64,000 nucleotides of DNA from contig JAFXGO010000030.1 of the NCBI GenBank assembly GCA_017520185.1, positions 1 through 64,000 of the forward strand, given 5' to 3'. Below, piece by piece: positions 1-8,843 of this stretch (position 1 is its first letter; each line of letters starts with the position of its first letter). Source of the DNA: Elusimicrobiaceae bacterium (GTDB lineage: Bacteria; Elusimicrobiota; Elusimicrobia; Elusimicrobiales; Elusimicrobiaceae). Made by a program: the position numbers and the translations under genes. The notes beneath the pieces were generated by a model that saw only the letters and a program-made list of their open reading frames with translations, was not told the origin of the DNA and did no database searches.

Positions 1-9
1 CGGAGATGT

Positions 10-222
10 ATGAGCGATAAAATAGAAGTAGAAGGCAAAGTCTTGGAATCCTTGCCCAACGCAATGTTCAAAATTGAAATTCCGGGCGGCAAAGTGGTTT
101 TAGGACACATATCCGGGAAAATGAGAGTTCATCATATAAGAATTCTGCCCGGAGACAAAGTAAAGCTTGAATTGTCCCCGTATGACTTAACCAAAGGCAG
201 AATCACTTATAGGGAGAAATAA
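10..222 (+). CDS. infA: Translation initiation factor IF-1
   Basis: Cytosolic 70-residue single-domain OB-fold (S1-like) protein that binds the 30S A site during initiation. The family signatures are all visible: [16 protein letters not shown] near the N-terminus, GHISGKMR in the middle, [18 protein letters not shown] and GRITYR at the end. Length matches the usual 69-73 residues. The ATG follows a GGAG at positions 2-5. It opens the visible part of the alpha ribosomal operon, and the next gene starts one base after its stop. Whatever lies upstream (usually secY, adk or map) is outside the window. Confidence 0.97.
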   Translation: MSDKIEVEGKVLESLPNAMFKIEIPGGKVVLGHISGKMRVHHIRILPGDKVKLELSPYDLTKGRITYREK

Positions 223-336
223 ATGAAAGTCAGAGCTAGTGTAAAGAAAATATGCCAAAAGTGCAAAATCATTAAGCGCAACGGCGTGGTACGTGTAGTG
301 TGCGAAGTCGCCAAACACAAACAACGCCAAGGTTAA
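223..336 (+). CDS. rpmJ: 50S ribosomal protein L36
   Basis: A 37-residue protein beginning [15 protein letters not shown]. It carries the L36 zinc ribbon: Cys11, Cys14, Cys27 and His32, so this is the zinc-binding (C+) form. The start codon directly abuts the infA stop codon, which implies translational coupling. The order infA-rpmJ-rpsM-rpsK-rpsD-rpoA-rplQ is the classic bacterial arrangement. Length and motif make the call secure despite the small size. Confidence 0.95.
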   Translation: MKVRASVKKICQKCKIIKRNGVVRVVCEVAKHKQRQG

Positions 337-357
337 TTTAGAGGAGTTCTATAAAAT

Positions 358-732
358 ATGGCTAGAGTCGCAGGTATTGATTTACCGAAAAATAAAAGAA
401 TTGATGTAGCGTTGGAATACATCTATGGTATTGGCAAAAAGAATGCGAAAGAAGTACTCGCTAAATTGGAAGGCCAAATTGACCCCGCTACCAGAGTAAA
501 AGACCTTACCGAACAACAGGCCGGTCTTTTGAACACCATCTTGCAAAAAGAATACAAGGTGGAAGGTGAATTGCGCAGAGAAGTAGCCCAAAACATTCAC
601 CGCTTTATTGAAATTGGTTCCTACAAAGGCCAACGCCACCGCAGAAACTTGCCGGTCCGTGGTCAACGTACCAAAACCAATAGCAGAACCCGCCGCGGCA
701 GAAGAAAAACCGTCGGTTCTAAGTCTAAATAA
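358..732 (+). CDS. rpsM: 30S ribosomal protein S13
   Basis: A 124-residue protein of the small-subunit head, contacting tRNA and bridging to the 50S. It starts [19 protein letters not shown] and contains the helix-two-turn-helix segment with YGIGKKNA. It ends with the basic tail region [13 protein letters not shown] typical of S13 and a Lys/Ser-rich extension. A good ribosome binding site (GAGGAG at 341-346) precedes the ATG. Confidence 0.97.
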   Translation: MARVAGIDLPKNKRIDVALEYIYGIGKKNAKEVLAKLEGQIDPATRVKDLTEQQAGLLNTILQKEYKVEGELRREVAQNIHRFIEIGSYKGQRHRRNLPVRGQRTKTNSRTRRGRRKTVGSKSK

Positions 733-755
733 CTTTAAATTTTAGGATTTAACAT

Positions 756-1175
756 ATGGCAGAAGAAAAAGAAATTAAAACCGCCTCTGCTGCTCCTGCG
801 GCAAAAGGCAAAAAGAAAAACGCCAAAGCTCCTGCATTCGGCGTGGTGCATATTTATTGTTCTTTCAATAACACCATCGTGACCGTCAGCGACGACAAAG
901 GCAACACCATTGCTTGGTCCACCGCCGGTTCTCATGGTTTCAAAGGCACCAAAAAAAGCACTCCGTTTGCTGCTCAAATTACCTGCAACAAAGCTGCTGA
1001 AAAAGCCGTTGCTTTGGGCATGCGCGAAGTAGCCGTAAAAGTTTGTGGCCCCGGTCAGGGACGTGAAACCGCTGTACGTGCTGTACAACAAGCCGGCCTT
1101 ACGGTTTCCTCTATTAAAGACGTGACCCCCATCCCGCACAACGGATGCAGACCCCCTAAAGCCCGGAGAGTATAA
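756..1175 (+). CDS. rpsK: 30S ribosomal protein S11
   Basis: A 139-residue platform protein. The core from about residue 25 shows [41 protein letters not shown] and the C-terminal [18 protein letters not shown], all diagnostic of S11. The first 25 residues form an Ala/Lys-rich extension, common but variable in this family. It lies 23 bp after rpsM and 5 bp before rpsD in the same operon. Confidence 0.97.
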   Translation: MAEEKEIKTASAAPAAKGKKKNAKAPAFGVVHIYCSFNNTIVTVSDDKGNTIAWSTAGSHGFKGTKKSTPFAAQITCNKAAEKAVALGMREVAVKVCGPGQGRETAVRAVQQAGLTVSSIKDVTPIPHNGCRPPKARRV

Positions 1176-1180
1176 GATTT

Positions 1181-1822
1181 ATGTCTAGAAATACTGAAGC
1201 TAGCTGCAAAAAATGCAGAAAATTAGATTGCAAATTGTTCCTTAAAGGAACCAAATGCTACACCAACTGCGTTATTGATAAATTGGCCTCTGCCAAAGTA
1301 CGCGGTGGTAAAGGTGCCGGCAAAGTGCGCCGTGCCAAATTGTCCGAATATGGCATTCGTTTGCAGGAAAAACAGAAAGCCCGCTTTCAATCGGGTATGT
1401 CTGAAATTCCGTTCCGCAATATGTTTGATAAGGCTTCCAAATTGCAAGGTCAAACCGGTGAAAACTTCTTGCGCTTGTTGGAAACCCGCTTAGATAATAT
1501 CGTGCGCCGCTTAGGTTTTGCCGTATCTTTGAAAACGGCCCGCCAAATCGTATTGCACGGTTATGTGACGGTAAACGGAAAACCTGTCAATGTGCCCTCT
1601 TTCCAAGTAAAACCCGGTGATAAAGTGGCCTTGAGTGCTGCTTTGGCCGAAAATACGCAAGTAAAGCAAGGATTGGTAGAAACGGAAAAACGCAACCAAC
1701 GCCCCAGTTTCTTGGAATTTGATGCAGAAAAATTGACTGGTAAGCTTTTGAGATGGCCCGACAGAGCGGAAATGTCCTACCCTGTCAATGAGCAGCTCAT
1801 CGTAGAATACTATTCTAAATAG
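1181..1822 (+). CDS. rpsD: 30S ribosomal protein S4 (zinc-binding form)
   Basis: A 213-residue 16S-binding assembly protein. The N-terminus has a Cys cluster (CKKCRKLDCKLFLKG, then two further Cys within about 8 residues), the zinc-finger C+ form of S4. An S4 RNA-binding domain follows (RLDNIVRRLGFAVSLKTARQ and HGYVTVNGKPVNVPS). It ends in the usual PVNEQLIVEYYSK-type tail. In many bacteria S4 also represses its own operon by binding its mRNA; no operator structure was tested here. Confidence 0.97.
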   Translation: MSRNTEASCKKCRKLDCKLFLKGTKCYTNCVIDKLASAKVRGGKGAGKVRRAKLSEYGIRLQEKQKARFQSGMSEIPFRNMFDKASKLQGQTGENFLRLLETRLDNIVRRLGFAVSLKTARQIVLHGYVTVNGKPVNVPSFQVKPGDKVALSAALAENTQVKQGLVETEKRNQRPSFLEFDAEKLTGKLLRWPDRAEMSYPVNEQLIVEYYSK

Positions 1823-1835
1823 TGCGGAGGCTGAA

Positions 1836-2840
1836 ATGGCTTTTAATGAATTAGTTCTTCCCCAAAAGATACAGCTGGACGAAAAAACTGCTTCGGATCG
1901 GTATGCAAAATTTACCGCCGAACCGTATGAAAGCGGCTATGGTCACACCGTAGGCAATTCTTTGCGCCGCATTTTACTTTCCGGTATGGAAGGTGTTGCG
2001 GTGACGGCTGTGCGCATTAAAGGCGCCGTGCATGAATTCTGTACTTTGCCCAACGTGCGGGAAGACGTCATCAACATCTTGCTCAATTTGAAACAGTTGC
2101 GCATTAAGATGGACGGCAAAAACCGTGAATATGTCACTTTAAACGCTGCTAAACCCGGCGCAGTGACCGCTGCTGATATCGAAGAAGTAGACGGTGTCAG
2201 CATCGTAAACAAAGATTTGCAGTTGGCCACTTTGGAAGTGGGCGGCAGCATTGAAATGGAAATTGAAATTTCCCGCGGTAAAGGCTATGTGCCGGCTGAA
2301 GACTTGGCCAAGATTCAACGCCCTGCCGGTTTTATTCCGGTGGATGCCTTGTTCTCTCCCATTGTCAAAGTCCACTATGACGTTGAACCTGCTCGTGTTG
2401 GTCAAAAAACCGACTACGATCGCTTGATTTTGGAAATCACTACCGACGGTACTTTAGAACCTTCTCGTGCTTTGCACCGCGCTGCGGTCTTGCTCTCTGG
2501 TTCTTTACATATCTTCACCATCGAAGGTGAAGAACCGGGTACTGTGGCCGTCAGCACGGCCGCCGATATGGTTGAACCGATTTCCACCACCGGCAGCGTC
2601 AGCGGCGCTACTCCCGTCAATTCTAAACTTGACGAAGTGCTTAACCAGTCTATTGAGTTCATTGAACTCTCTTCTCGTTCCATTAATTGTTTGAAATCCG
2701 AGAACGTAAATACCGTTCGCGATTTAATCAAAATGACGGAAGATGATTTGAAAATGGTCAAAAATTTCGGTGCCAAATCTATGGACGAAATTAAAGAAAG
2801 ACTGGCCGAGATGAATTTGTCTCTGGGCATGAAAATTTAG
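1836..2840 (+). CDS. rpoA: DNA-directed RNA polymerase subunit alpha
   Basis: A 334-residue subunit that dimerises to nucleate RNA polymerase. The N-terminal domain (about 1-230) includes YGHTVGNSLRRILLSGMEG and the assembly-face segments. A flexible linker lies at about 235-255. The C-terminal domain (about 260-334) has the two helix-hairpin-helix motifs that contact UP elements and activators (SRSINCLKSENVNTVRDL and VKNFGAKSMDEIKERL). A GCGGAGG ribosome binding site precedes the ATG. Length is normal. Confidence 0.98.
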   Translation: MAFNELVLPQKIQLDEKTASDRYAKFTAEPYESGYGHTVGNSLRRILLSGMEGVAVTAVRIKGAVHEFCTLPNVREDVINILLNLKQLRIKMDGKNREYVTLNAAKPGAVTAADIEEVDGVSIVNKDLQLATLEVGGSIEMEIEISRGKGYVPAEDLAKIQRPAGFIPVDALFSPIVKVHYDVEPARVGQKTDYDRLILEITTDGTLEPSRALHRAAVLLSGSLHIFTIEGEEPGTVAVSTAADMVEPISTTGSVSGATPVNSKLDEVLNQSIEFIELSSRSINCLKSENVNTVRDLIKMTEDDLKMVKNFGAKSMDEIKERLAEMNLSLGMKI

Positions 2841-2869
2841 GGTATTACCCGTTATAAGGACTGTAAAAG

Positions 2870-3214
2870 ATGATTAAGAATACTGGATACCGTAAACTCG
2901 GCAAAACTTCTTCTCACAAGAATGCCATGCTTAAAAATATGGCTACCAGCATTATCTTGCACGAAGAAGTAAAAACCACTCTGCCCAAGGCCAAAGAAGT
3001 TCGCCGCGTGGTGGAAGGTTTGATTACTTTAGCCAAAGCCAATGATCATTTGGCCGTTAAAGATACCTTGAAAGATAAGAACGCCTACAAAAAATTGTTT
3101 GATGTGTTGGCGGCTCGTTATCAAAATCGCCCTGGTGGTTTCACTCGCATTTATCGTGCCGGTGTACGCCAAGGTGACAATGCCCAAGTGGCTATCATTA
3201 AATTGGTGGACTAA
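2870..3214 (+). CDS. rplQ: 50S ribosomal protein L17
   Basis: A 114-residue large-subunit protein near the polypeptide exit. Diagnostic segments are YRKLGKTSSHKNAMLKNM at the start, RRVVEGLITLAK in the middle and GGFTRIYRAGVRQGDNA near the end. It closes the ribosomal part of the operon. Its TAA stop (3212-3214) is followed immediately by the mreB ATG, leaving no spacer for a terminator. Confidence 0.97.
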   Translation: MIKNTGYRKLGKTSSHKNAMLKNMATSIILHEEVKTTLPKAKEVRRVVEGLITLAKANDHLAVKDTLKDKNAYKKLFDVLAARYQNRPGGFTRIYRAGVRQGDNAQVAIIKLVD

Positions 3215-4258
3215 ATGGTTATTGACTATCTGGGGGGGCTGTTTTCCTCTGACCTCGGCATGGACCTCGGCACTGCCAACTGCTTGATTTACGTCAAGGA
3301 TAAAGGCATTGTGCTCAGAGAACCCTCTGTCGTGGCTGTGGAACGCGAAACCGGCGAGGTAAAAGCCGTCGGCGCGAAGGCCAAGCAAATGTTAGGTCGC
3401 ACGCCCGCGAATATCATTGCCGTTCGTCCGATGAAAAACGGTGTAATTGCCGATTTCGAAGTGACGCAGGAGATGATTCGCTACTTTATTCGTAAGGTAC
3501 ATAGCCGCAGCAGTTTGTTGCGCCCTAGAATTGTCATTGGCATTCCCTCTGATATTACCGGTGTAGAACGCAGGGCCGTGGATGACGCGGCCCGGCAAGC
3601 CGGTGCTCGGGAAGTCTACTTGATTGAAGAACCTATGGCTTCAGCCATGGGTGCAGATTTACCTATTGCAGAACCCCACGCCAGTATGATTGTAGATATC
3701 GGTGGTGGTACCACAGAAGTGGCTGTGATTTCCTTGGGCGGCATGGTGGTGGCTAAATCCATCGATGTGGCCGGTGATGAGTTGACCGAATGTATCGTGC
3801 AGTATTTCCGCAAGAAATACAATTTGATTATCGGTGAAACGACTGCTGAAGAGGTAAAAATCAATTTAGGTTCTGTCTATCCGCTTAAAGAAGAAAAATC
3901 CATGGAAGTAAAAGGACGTGATCAAACACAAGGGTTGCCGCGTACATTGACGGTGACTTCTGAGGAGATCCGTCAGGCTTTAATGGAACCTGTTCGTTTG
4001 ATTATTGATGTAATCAAGAGCACCCTAGAAGAAACCCCACCCGAACTAGCGGCCGATTTGGTCGATCGCGGTTTGGTGGTTGCCGGCGGTGGAAGTTTGT
4101 TGCGCGGTATTACCGATTTGATCCGCAAAGAAACGGATATTCCGGTGCATCGTGCTGCAGACCCCTTAAGTTGTGTGGCATTGGGGACGGGTAAATTCTT
4201 GGAGCAACTGAACGAAAAAGGATCTCGTTTCTTTGGAAGCAGAGGTAAATCTTACTAA
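3215..4258 (+). CDS. mreB: Rod shape-determining protein MreB
   Basis: A 347-residue bacterial actin that organises lateral wall synthesis on the inner face of the membrane. The actin-fold phosphate loops are visible: [17 protein letters not shown] near residue 16, [16 protein letters not shown] near 160 and [11 protein letters not shown] near 287. The start is at zero distance from rplQ, with GGTGG inside the rplQ end serving as ribosome binding site. MreB is thus translated as the last gene of the ribosomal operon and the first of the mre-mrd operon. A promoter and terminator follow it. Confidence 0.96.
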   Translation: MVIDYLGGLFSSDLGMDLGTANCLIYVKDKGIVLREPSVVAVERETGEVKAVGAKAKQMLGRTPANIIAVRPMKNGVIADFEVTQEMIRYFIRKVHSRSSLLRPRIVIGIPSDITGVERRAVDDAARQAGAREVYLIEEPMASAMGADLPIAEPHASMIVDIGGGTTEVAVISLGGMVVAKSIDVAGDELTECIVQYFRKKYNLIIGETTAEEVKINLGSVYPLKEEKSMEVKGRDQTQGLPRTLTVTSEEIRQALMEPVRLIIDVIKSTLEETPPELAADLVDRGLVVAGGGSLLRGITDLIRKETDIPVHRAADPLSCVALGTGKFLEQLNEKGSRFFGSRGKSY

Positions 4259-4263
4259 GTTTT

Positions 4264-4273
4264 TTGCTACAAT
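4264..4273 (+). promoter_or_regulatory. Extended -10 promoter for mreC
   Basis: The sequence TTGCTACAAT carries a TG-n-TACAAT extended -10. It matches the promoter motif that recurs across the window. The predicted start, about 4280, falls inside the left arm of the adjacent hairpin, so transcripts made here would lack the complete terminator stem. A clear -35 is not visible. Confidence 0.5.
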
Positions 4274-4274
4274 G

Positions 4275-4319
4275 AGCGGACAGGGTTCTTAAGCCTGAGA
4301 ACTTTGTCCGCTTTTTTTT
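4275..4319 (+). terminator. Rho-independent terminator after mreB
   Basis: A 15-bp stem (AGCGGACAGGGTTCT with AGAACTTTGTCCGCT, two G-U pairs) is followed by eight T residues. It sits only 12 bp before the mreC start. It should end or attenuate the ribosomal-mreB transcript. Confidence 0.85.
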
Positions 4320-4331
4320 GAAATTTTATTT

Positions 4332-5195
4332 ATGCAACGAAAAAATAAACGCAAAATGAATGTGACTCAGGGAAGCCGCAGACGTAAAATTCTGCCGGTG
4401 GTTTTTTTGTTGCTTTCCTTGTTTTTGATGATTTTGCCTTTGGAAAGTCCCGTTGCTTCTGTAAAGGCTATTTTATCTTATGTCTTTATCCCTCAAATTC
4501 GTGCCGCTCATGGAACAGTAGAATATGCCGGAGAAGTAAATCAAACGGTACAAACACTTTTAAATGTTCATCAAGAAAATGAACGTCTGAAAGAAGAAAT
4601 GGAGCAATTACGCTTAGAAAATGCCCAAGCTAAGGAGATTATGGCGGAAAATGAAAGATTGACGGCCTCTTTGCAATTGAGTTCTCCGCAGGGGTGGAGC
4701 GGCATTTGGGCAAAAACTGCTTATCGTGAGCCGACACAGTGGAACAGTGTTATTATTGATAAAGGCACTTCTGCAGGCGTGCAAGAAAGGGCGGCTGCTA
4801 TTGCTTTAAAAGACGGCGTACCCGTGTTGGTGGGGGTCGTTATAGAATGTGCAGAAAATACGGCTAAGGTGCTTCTTTTGCAAGATGAAGATTTTTCAGC
4901 TGCAGTGTATGCGTTGCCTTCAAAAGAAGAGGGATTGATCAGCGGAAGCGGAAGCGGTCTGTTGAAAATGCAATATTTATCTGTCTTGTCCCAACTTCAA
5001 AAAGGAGAAAAAGTGTATACTTCTTCTTCCAGCACTATATTTCCTTCCGGAATTTTGGTAGGAGAAGTAGAACAAGTGGAAAAGGAAGTGGAAGGTGCCA
5101 CTGCCCCGTTGGCTAGGGTGATTCCTGCGGCCAATGCTTCTTTGGTGCGGGAATTATTTATTTTGATTGATCAGAAAAAGAAAGTGAACAAATGA
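4332..5195 (+). CDS. mreC: Rod shape-determining protein MreC
   Basis: A 287-residue periplasmic scaffold of the elongasome. A basic N-terminus is followed by one transmembrane helix at about 20-40, a coiled coil at about 75-115 (LNVHQENERLKEEMEQLRLEN) and the beta-rich MreC domain with WNSVIIDKGTSAGV and FPSGILVGEV. No Shine-Dalgarno is evident before the ATG, and the upstream hairpin ends 12 bp away. The last four bases overlap mreD. Confidence 0.92.
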   Translation: MQRKNKRKMNVTQGSRRRKILPVVFLLLSLFLMILPLESPVASVKAILSYVFIPQIRAAHGTVEYAGEVNQTVQTLLNVHQENERLKEEMEQLRLENAQAKEIMAENERLTASLQLSSPQGWSGIWAKTAYREPTQWNSVIIDKGTSAGVQERAAAIALKDGVPVLVGVVIECAENTAKVLLLQDEDFSAAVYALPSKEEGLISGSGSGLLKMQYLSVLSQLQKGEKVYTSSSSTIFPSGILVGEVEQVEKEVEGATAPLARVIPAANASLVRELFILIDQKKKVNK

Positions 5196-5680
5196 TAACG
5201 ATTATTAAACTTTTAATTTCATTTTTTTCGGCCACTATTTTTCATTGGGCATTTATGGCCATTTTCGGTGAAGTGGGAATCACTGTCAATATTATGCTTA
5301 TTTTTGCTATGGTGATTTGCGCCTATTTAAAACCGGAGTTTGGATATCCGACGGCCTTTTTGAGTGGTCTGTTTTTAGATTTTTTCGGAGTTAAACTATT
5401 TGGTTGTAATGCTTTTATTTTTACCTTATGCGCTTGTGCAATTTACGGTATGGAGAAGCGTTTGGATTTTGACGGAGTAATTCCGCAGGTTTTTAGTATA
5501 TTCTTTTTAACAGTAAGTGCTTCTTTGCTTAATTTGTTATTGCTCAAAGTTTTTACCGGTTTTTCGGCTTGGAGTGGTTTTTGGCCATGGATAGGCGGGA
5601 TAACTTTAAATGCGGTACTGACGCCTTTTGTCTTTAAAATTTTGCACCGCATTTTTGCTATAGAAATCAAAATTTCCTAA
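5192..5680 (+). CDS. mreD: Rod shape-determining protein MreD
   Basis: A 162-residue, very hydrophobic protein with about five membrane-spanning segments. It starts at an ATGA overlap with mreC and its stop overlaps the start of the next gene by one base. Sequence is poorly conserved in this family, but the segment EFGYPTAFLSGLFLDFFG matches the family signature around the third helix. Position between mreC and the PBP2 gene makes the assignment firm. Confidence 0.88.
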   Translation: MITIIKLLISFFSATIFHWAFMAIFGEVGITVNIMLIFAMVICAYLKPEFGYPTAFLSGLFLDFFGVKLFGCNAFIFTLCACAIYGMEKRLDFDGVIPQVFSIFFLTVSASLLNLLLLKVFTGFSAWSGFWPWIGGITLNAVLTPFVFKILHRIFAIEIKIS

Positions 5681-7500
5681 TGGCAACTACTAAAATTTGT
5701 TTTAATAACCGCTTAAAATCTTTGCTCATCGTGGCCTTTTTGGCAGGAGCGGTGGTGGCATTGCGTTTGGCGGATATACAGTTGATACGTCATACGCATT
5801 ATCTTCAATTGGCGGAACAAAACCGTACGCAAGTATTGTATCAGACGGCTCCTCGCGGTCGCATTTTTACTGCAGATGGCAAAGCCGTAGCCGCCAATGC
5901 CCCTTCTTTCAATTTGTATTACTTATCCGCAGGTCCTAAAGATAAAGAATATTTAGAGCGTTTGTCGCAGGATTTTGCGCCCTTATTGGGGGCTGAACAG
6001 AAAGTCTTGTTGGAAAAATTAAACAAAGGGGTCCGCAGCGGAAAAGCATTGGCTTTGGCGGAAAATCTCTCTCCCAAAACGGCTATTTCTTTAAAAGAAT
6101 TATTGCTTTATTATCCCGGTCTTTATTTAATCGAAGAAAACAAACGTGTTTATCCATACGGTGCTTTTGCCAGTCATTTGGTGGGGTATCTGGGGAGTAT
6201 GGAAGGAAAAGAATGGAAAAATAGAGATTTGTCGTTGGATTATCGTTTGAATGCCAAAATCGGAAAGAACGGGCTGGAAAAAAAGTTTGAAAAAGAAATG
6301 AAAGGACGTGACGGGGGCGTATATTTAGAAGTAGATTTTCGCGGACGGGTGAAAAGGGTAATTGAAGACCGCAAATGGCGTGCTGGACATGATGTGTATT
6401 TGACGTTAAATCACAATGTGCAGCAAGCAGCAGAAGAAGGATTAAAAAAATCTAAAACGGGACGTGGAGCCGCTGTGGCAATGGACCCGCGTACGGGGGC
6501 TATTTTGGCTTTGGTTTCAGCACCGGCCTTTAATCCGAATATGTTTATCCCCTACTCCGACGAGCCGGAAGTGAAATCCAAAAGAATCAACGAATATAAT
6601 TTGGCCGTACAAGGGATTTATCCTCCCGCATCCACCTTTAAAATCATTACCGCTATCGCCGCGATAGAAAAAGGCGATTTTGATCCTCATAAAATTATTG
6701 GTTGTCCCGGTCATTATGATGCCGGATCTCGATTATTTCGTTGTTGGAGTACACATGGTCCGGTGGATTTTTTTGGCGCCATGGCCGGATCTTGTGATGT
6801 TTATTTCTACACAATTGCCGCTCAAATGGGTTCTGCCGTGATAGAAAAAGTGCAAAGGATGTTTCAGTTCGGGCAACCGACCGGAATTGACTTGCCCGGT
6901 GAAAAAGCAGGCAACTTATATGGTCCTACCAAACGTGCGCGCAACCGTTCATATTGGTTTATCGGAGATACATTGAATTTATCTATCGGACAAGGAGAAT
7001 TGTTGGTGACTCCGATTAAAATGGCTCAGTTTGCCAGTGCAGTTGCCAGCAAAGGAAAATTATGGAAACCCTATTATTTAGACCGCTTAGTGCATAGTCA
7101 AACGGGTAAAGTGTTAGAAATCGGAAAAAGCCGGCAAATAGGAACTGTAAGTATCCAAAAAAGTACTTGGGATTTAATTTTTAAGGCCTTGAAACATACA
7201 GTGGATACCGGCACAGCCGCACGTGTAAAAATAAAAGGGTTGGACGTTTATGGCAAAACAGGAACGGCCCAAAATCCGCATGGGCCGGATCACGGTTGGT
7301 TTATGGCTTTTGCCGCTCCTGAAGGGAAAGAGCCGGAGATAGCCGTAGCGGTATTTGTGGAATATGGAGAGGGTGGATCTTCTGCGGCAGGCCCGATAGC
7401 CAGAGAAATGTTAAAGGCATATTTTTCTATTCAAGATCCCGTTAGGAGATTGAAAGTCGCCCCCGCTCAAAAGGAACAGGTGGCAGGAGGAAATGCATGA
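5680..7500 (+). CDS. mrdA: Peptidoglycan D,D-transpeptidase PBP2
   Basis: A 606-residue class B penicillin-binding protein that cross-links the side wall. One N-terminal membrane anchor lies at about 14-32. A dimerisation domain follows, beginning with TAPRGRIFTADG and including HLVGYLG. The transpeptidase domain has the catalytic Ser318 in STFK, the second motif as SCD at 371-373 and KTG at 526-528. It partners with the SEDS glycosyltransferase RodA encoded next, with a 4-bp ATGA overlap. Length is typical of PBP2. Confidence 0.95.
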   Translation: MATTKICFNNRLKSLLIVAFLAGAVVALRLADIQLIRHTHYLQLAEQNRTQVLYQTAPRGRIFTADGKAVAANAPSFNLYYLSAGPKDKEYLERLSQDFAPLLGAEQKVLLEKLNKGVRSGKALALAENLSPKTAISLKELLLYYPGLYLIEENKRVYPYGAFASHLVGYLGSMEGKEWKNRDLSLDYRLNAKIGKNGLEKKFEKEMKGRDGGVYLEVDFRGRVKRVIEDRKWRAGHDVYLTLNHNVQQAAEEGLKKSKTGRGAAVAMDPRTGAILALVSAPAFNPNMFIPYSDEPEVKSKRINEYNLAVQGIYPPASTFKIITAIAAIEKGDFDPHKIIGCPGHYDAGSRLFRCWSTHGPVDFFGAMAGSCDVYFYTIAAQMGSAVIEKVQRMFQFGQPTGIDLPGEKAGNLYGPTKRARNRSYWFIGDTLNLSIGQGELLVTPIKMAQFASAVASKGKLWKPYYLDRLVHSQTGKVLEIGKSRQIGTVSIQKSTWDLIFKALKHTVDTGTAARVKIKGLDVYGKTGTAQNPHGPDHGWFMAFAAPEGKEPEIAVAVFVEYGEGGSSAAGPIAREMLKAYFSIQDPVRRLKVAPAQKEQVAGGNA

Positions 7501-8834
7501 TAGGATATAAATCTTCTTCCCGCAAAGGAAAAATAGATTGGGTTTTATTGGGGGCCATGTTGGGGTTGGCCTTCTTGGGGGCTTTGTGCATTATGTCTGC
7601 GGTGAATGCTTTGTCTTTGTCTAATGCCGTAGTGCGGACTCATTTGGTTGCTTTGCCTTTAGCGTTGGGCGTTTTTGTGACGGCTTGGAGTTTTAATTAT
7701 CAAATTTTTGATGAACAGTGGAAGCCTTTGTATGGAGTTATTATGGCTTTACTGATAGGGGTATTGATTTTTGGTACCTATCAGCGGGGGAGCAAATCTT
7801 GGTTTGTTTTGCCTTTCTTTTCCATGCAACCGGCGGAAATTTGCCGCGTGTTAACTATTTTGGTGGCAGCGGCTTTTTTGGATAGACAGGGCAGGCGTAT
7901 CCGCGATATGCGCACATTGATTTTATTGGGGGTATTGGTGGGGCCGATTTTTGGCTTGATTATGATGCAGCCGGATTTTTCTTCTATTGTTATTACCTTT
8001 CCGGCTCTGATTGCGCTTTTGTACTGCGCAGGGATTAATGTCTTTTATTTGGCACTGATTGCCGTTTTTGCTTTGGTAGCCGGATTTTTTACCATTACTT
8101 GGACATATTTATACTTGCATCCTGCCTTGTTGGATTATAAGATTCTTTCTGTTTTTTATAAACTGTCTTCCTCCGTATGGTATATGGGAGGATTTTGTTT
8201 GTTATTGGCGGTGGGGGGATATGTTTTTTGGTGGATGTTTAAGCAGTTGCGCGTTTTCTTGCCTTCTTTTTATTTTGTATTGGCTACAATGGTTGTAATG
8301 GCCGGCTTTTTTGCAGGGGTTTTTGTGGACCACCAAATGAAACCTTATCAACGTAAACGTGTGGAGGCTTTTTTGGCACCGCAATCAGATCCGCAGGGGG
8401 CCTCTTATAATGTTTTGCAGGCTCAAATTGCGATGGGGTCCGGCGGGGTATTGGGAAAAGGATTATTTTCCGGTACGCAATCGCGCTTGGGCTTTGTGCC
8501 TGAAAAACATACTGATTTTATTTTGGCGGTAGTGGGGGAAGAATTAGGCTTGTGGGGGACGTTAACGGTGCTGGGTTTGTATTTGTTGATTTTATGGCGC
8601 ATTGCCATGATTGCCTATTTGTCCAGCGATCGGTACGGTTATTTGGTGTGTAGCGGCATTTTTGGTATGTTTTTGACGTATATGTTGATTAATTTTGGCA
8701 TGTTGATTGGTCTTTTCCCGGTGGCAGGAATTCCGCTGCCGTTTATTTCTTACGGGGGGTCCAATTTAGTGTCTAGTATGCTGGCTTTGGGTGTAGTACA
8801 ATCAGTATATGCCCGCAGGATTACTTTGGTATAA
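7497..8834 (+). CDS. rodA: Rod shape-determining protein RodA (SEDS glycosyltransferase)
   Basis: A 445-residue polytopic membrane protein of the SEDS family, which polymerises lipid II together with PBP2. Family motifs seen are FSMQPAEICRV, MMQPDFSS, YNVLQAQIAMGSGGVLGKG, GFVPEKHTDFILAVVGEELG and the C-terminal PVAGIPLPFISYGGSN. It is longer than the roughly 370 residues usual for RodA. The extra length lies around residues 190-280 and adds hydrophobic segments. It is the last gene of the mre-mrd operon. Confidence 0.94.
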   Translation: MIGYKSSSRKGKIDWVLLGAMLGLAFLGALCIMSAVNALSLSNAVVRTHLVALPLALGVFVTAWSFNYQIFDEQWKPLYGVIMALLIGVLIFGTYQRGSKSWFVLPFFSMQPAEICRVLTILVAAAFLDRQGRRIRDMRTLILLGVLVGPIFGLIMMQPDFSSIVITFPALIALLYCAGINVFYLALIAVFALVAGFFTITWTYLYLHPALLDYKILSVFYKLSSSVWYMGGFCLLLAVGGYVFWWMFKQLRVFLPSFYFVLATMVVMAGFFAGVFVDHQMKPYQRKRVEAFLAPQSDPQGASYNVLQAQIAMGSGGVLGKGLFSGTQSRLGFVPEKHTDFILAVVGEELGLWGTLTVLGLYLLILWRIAMIAYLSSDRYGYLVCSGIFGMFLTYMLINFGMLIGLFPVAGIPLPFISYGGSNLVSSMLALGVVQSVYARRITLV

Positions 8835-8843
8835 GAAAAGACT

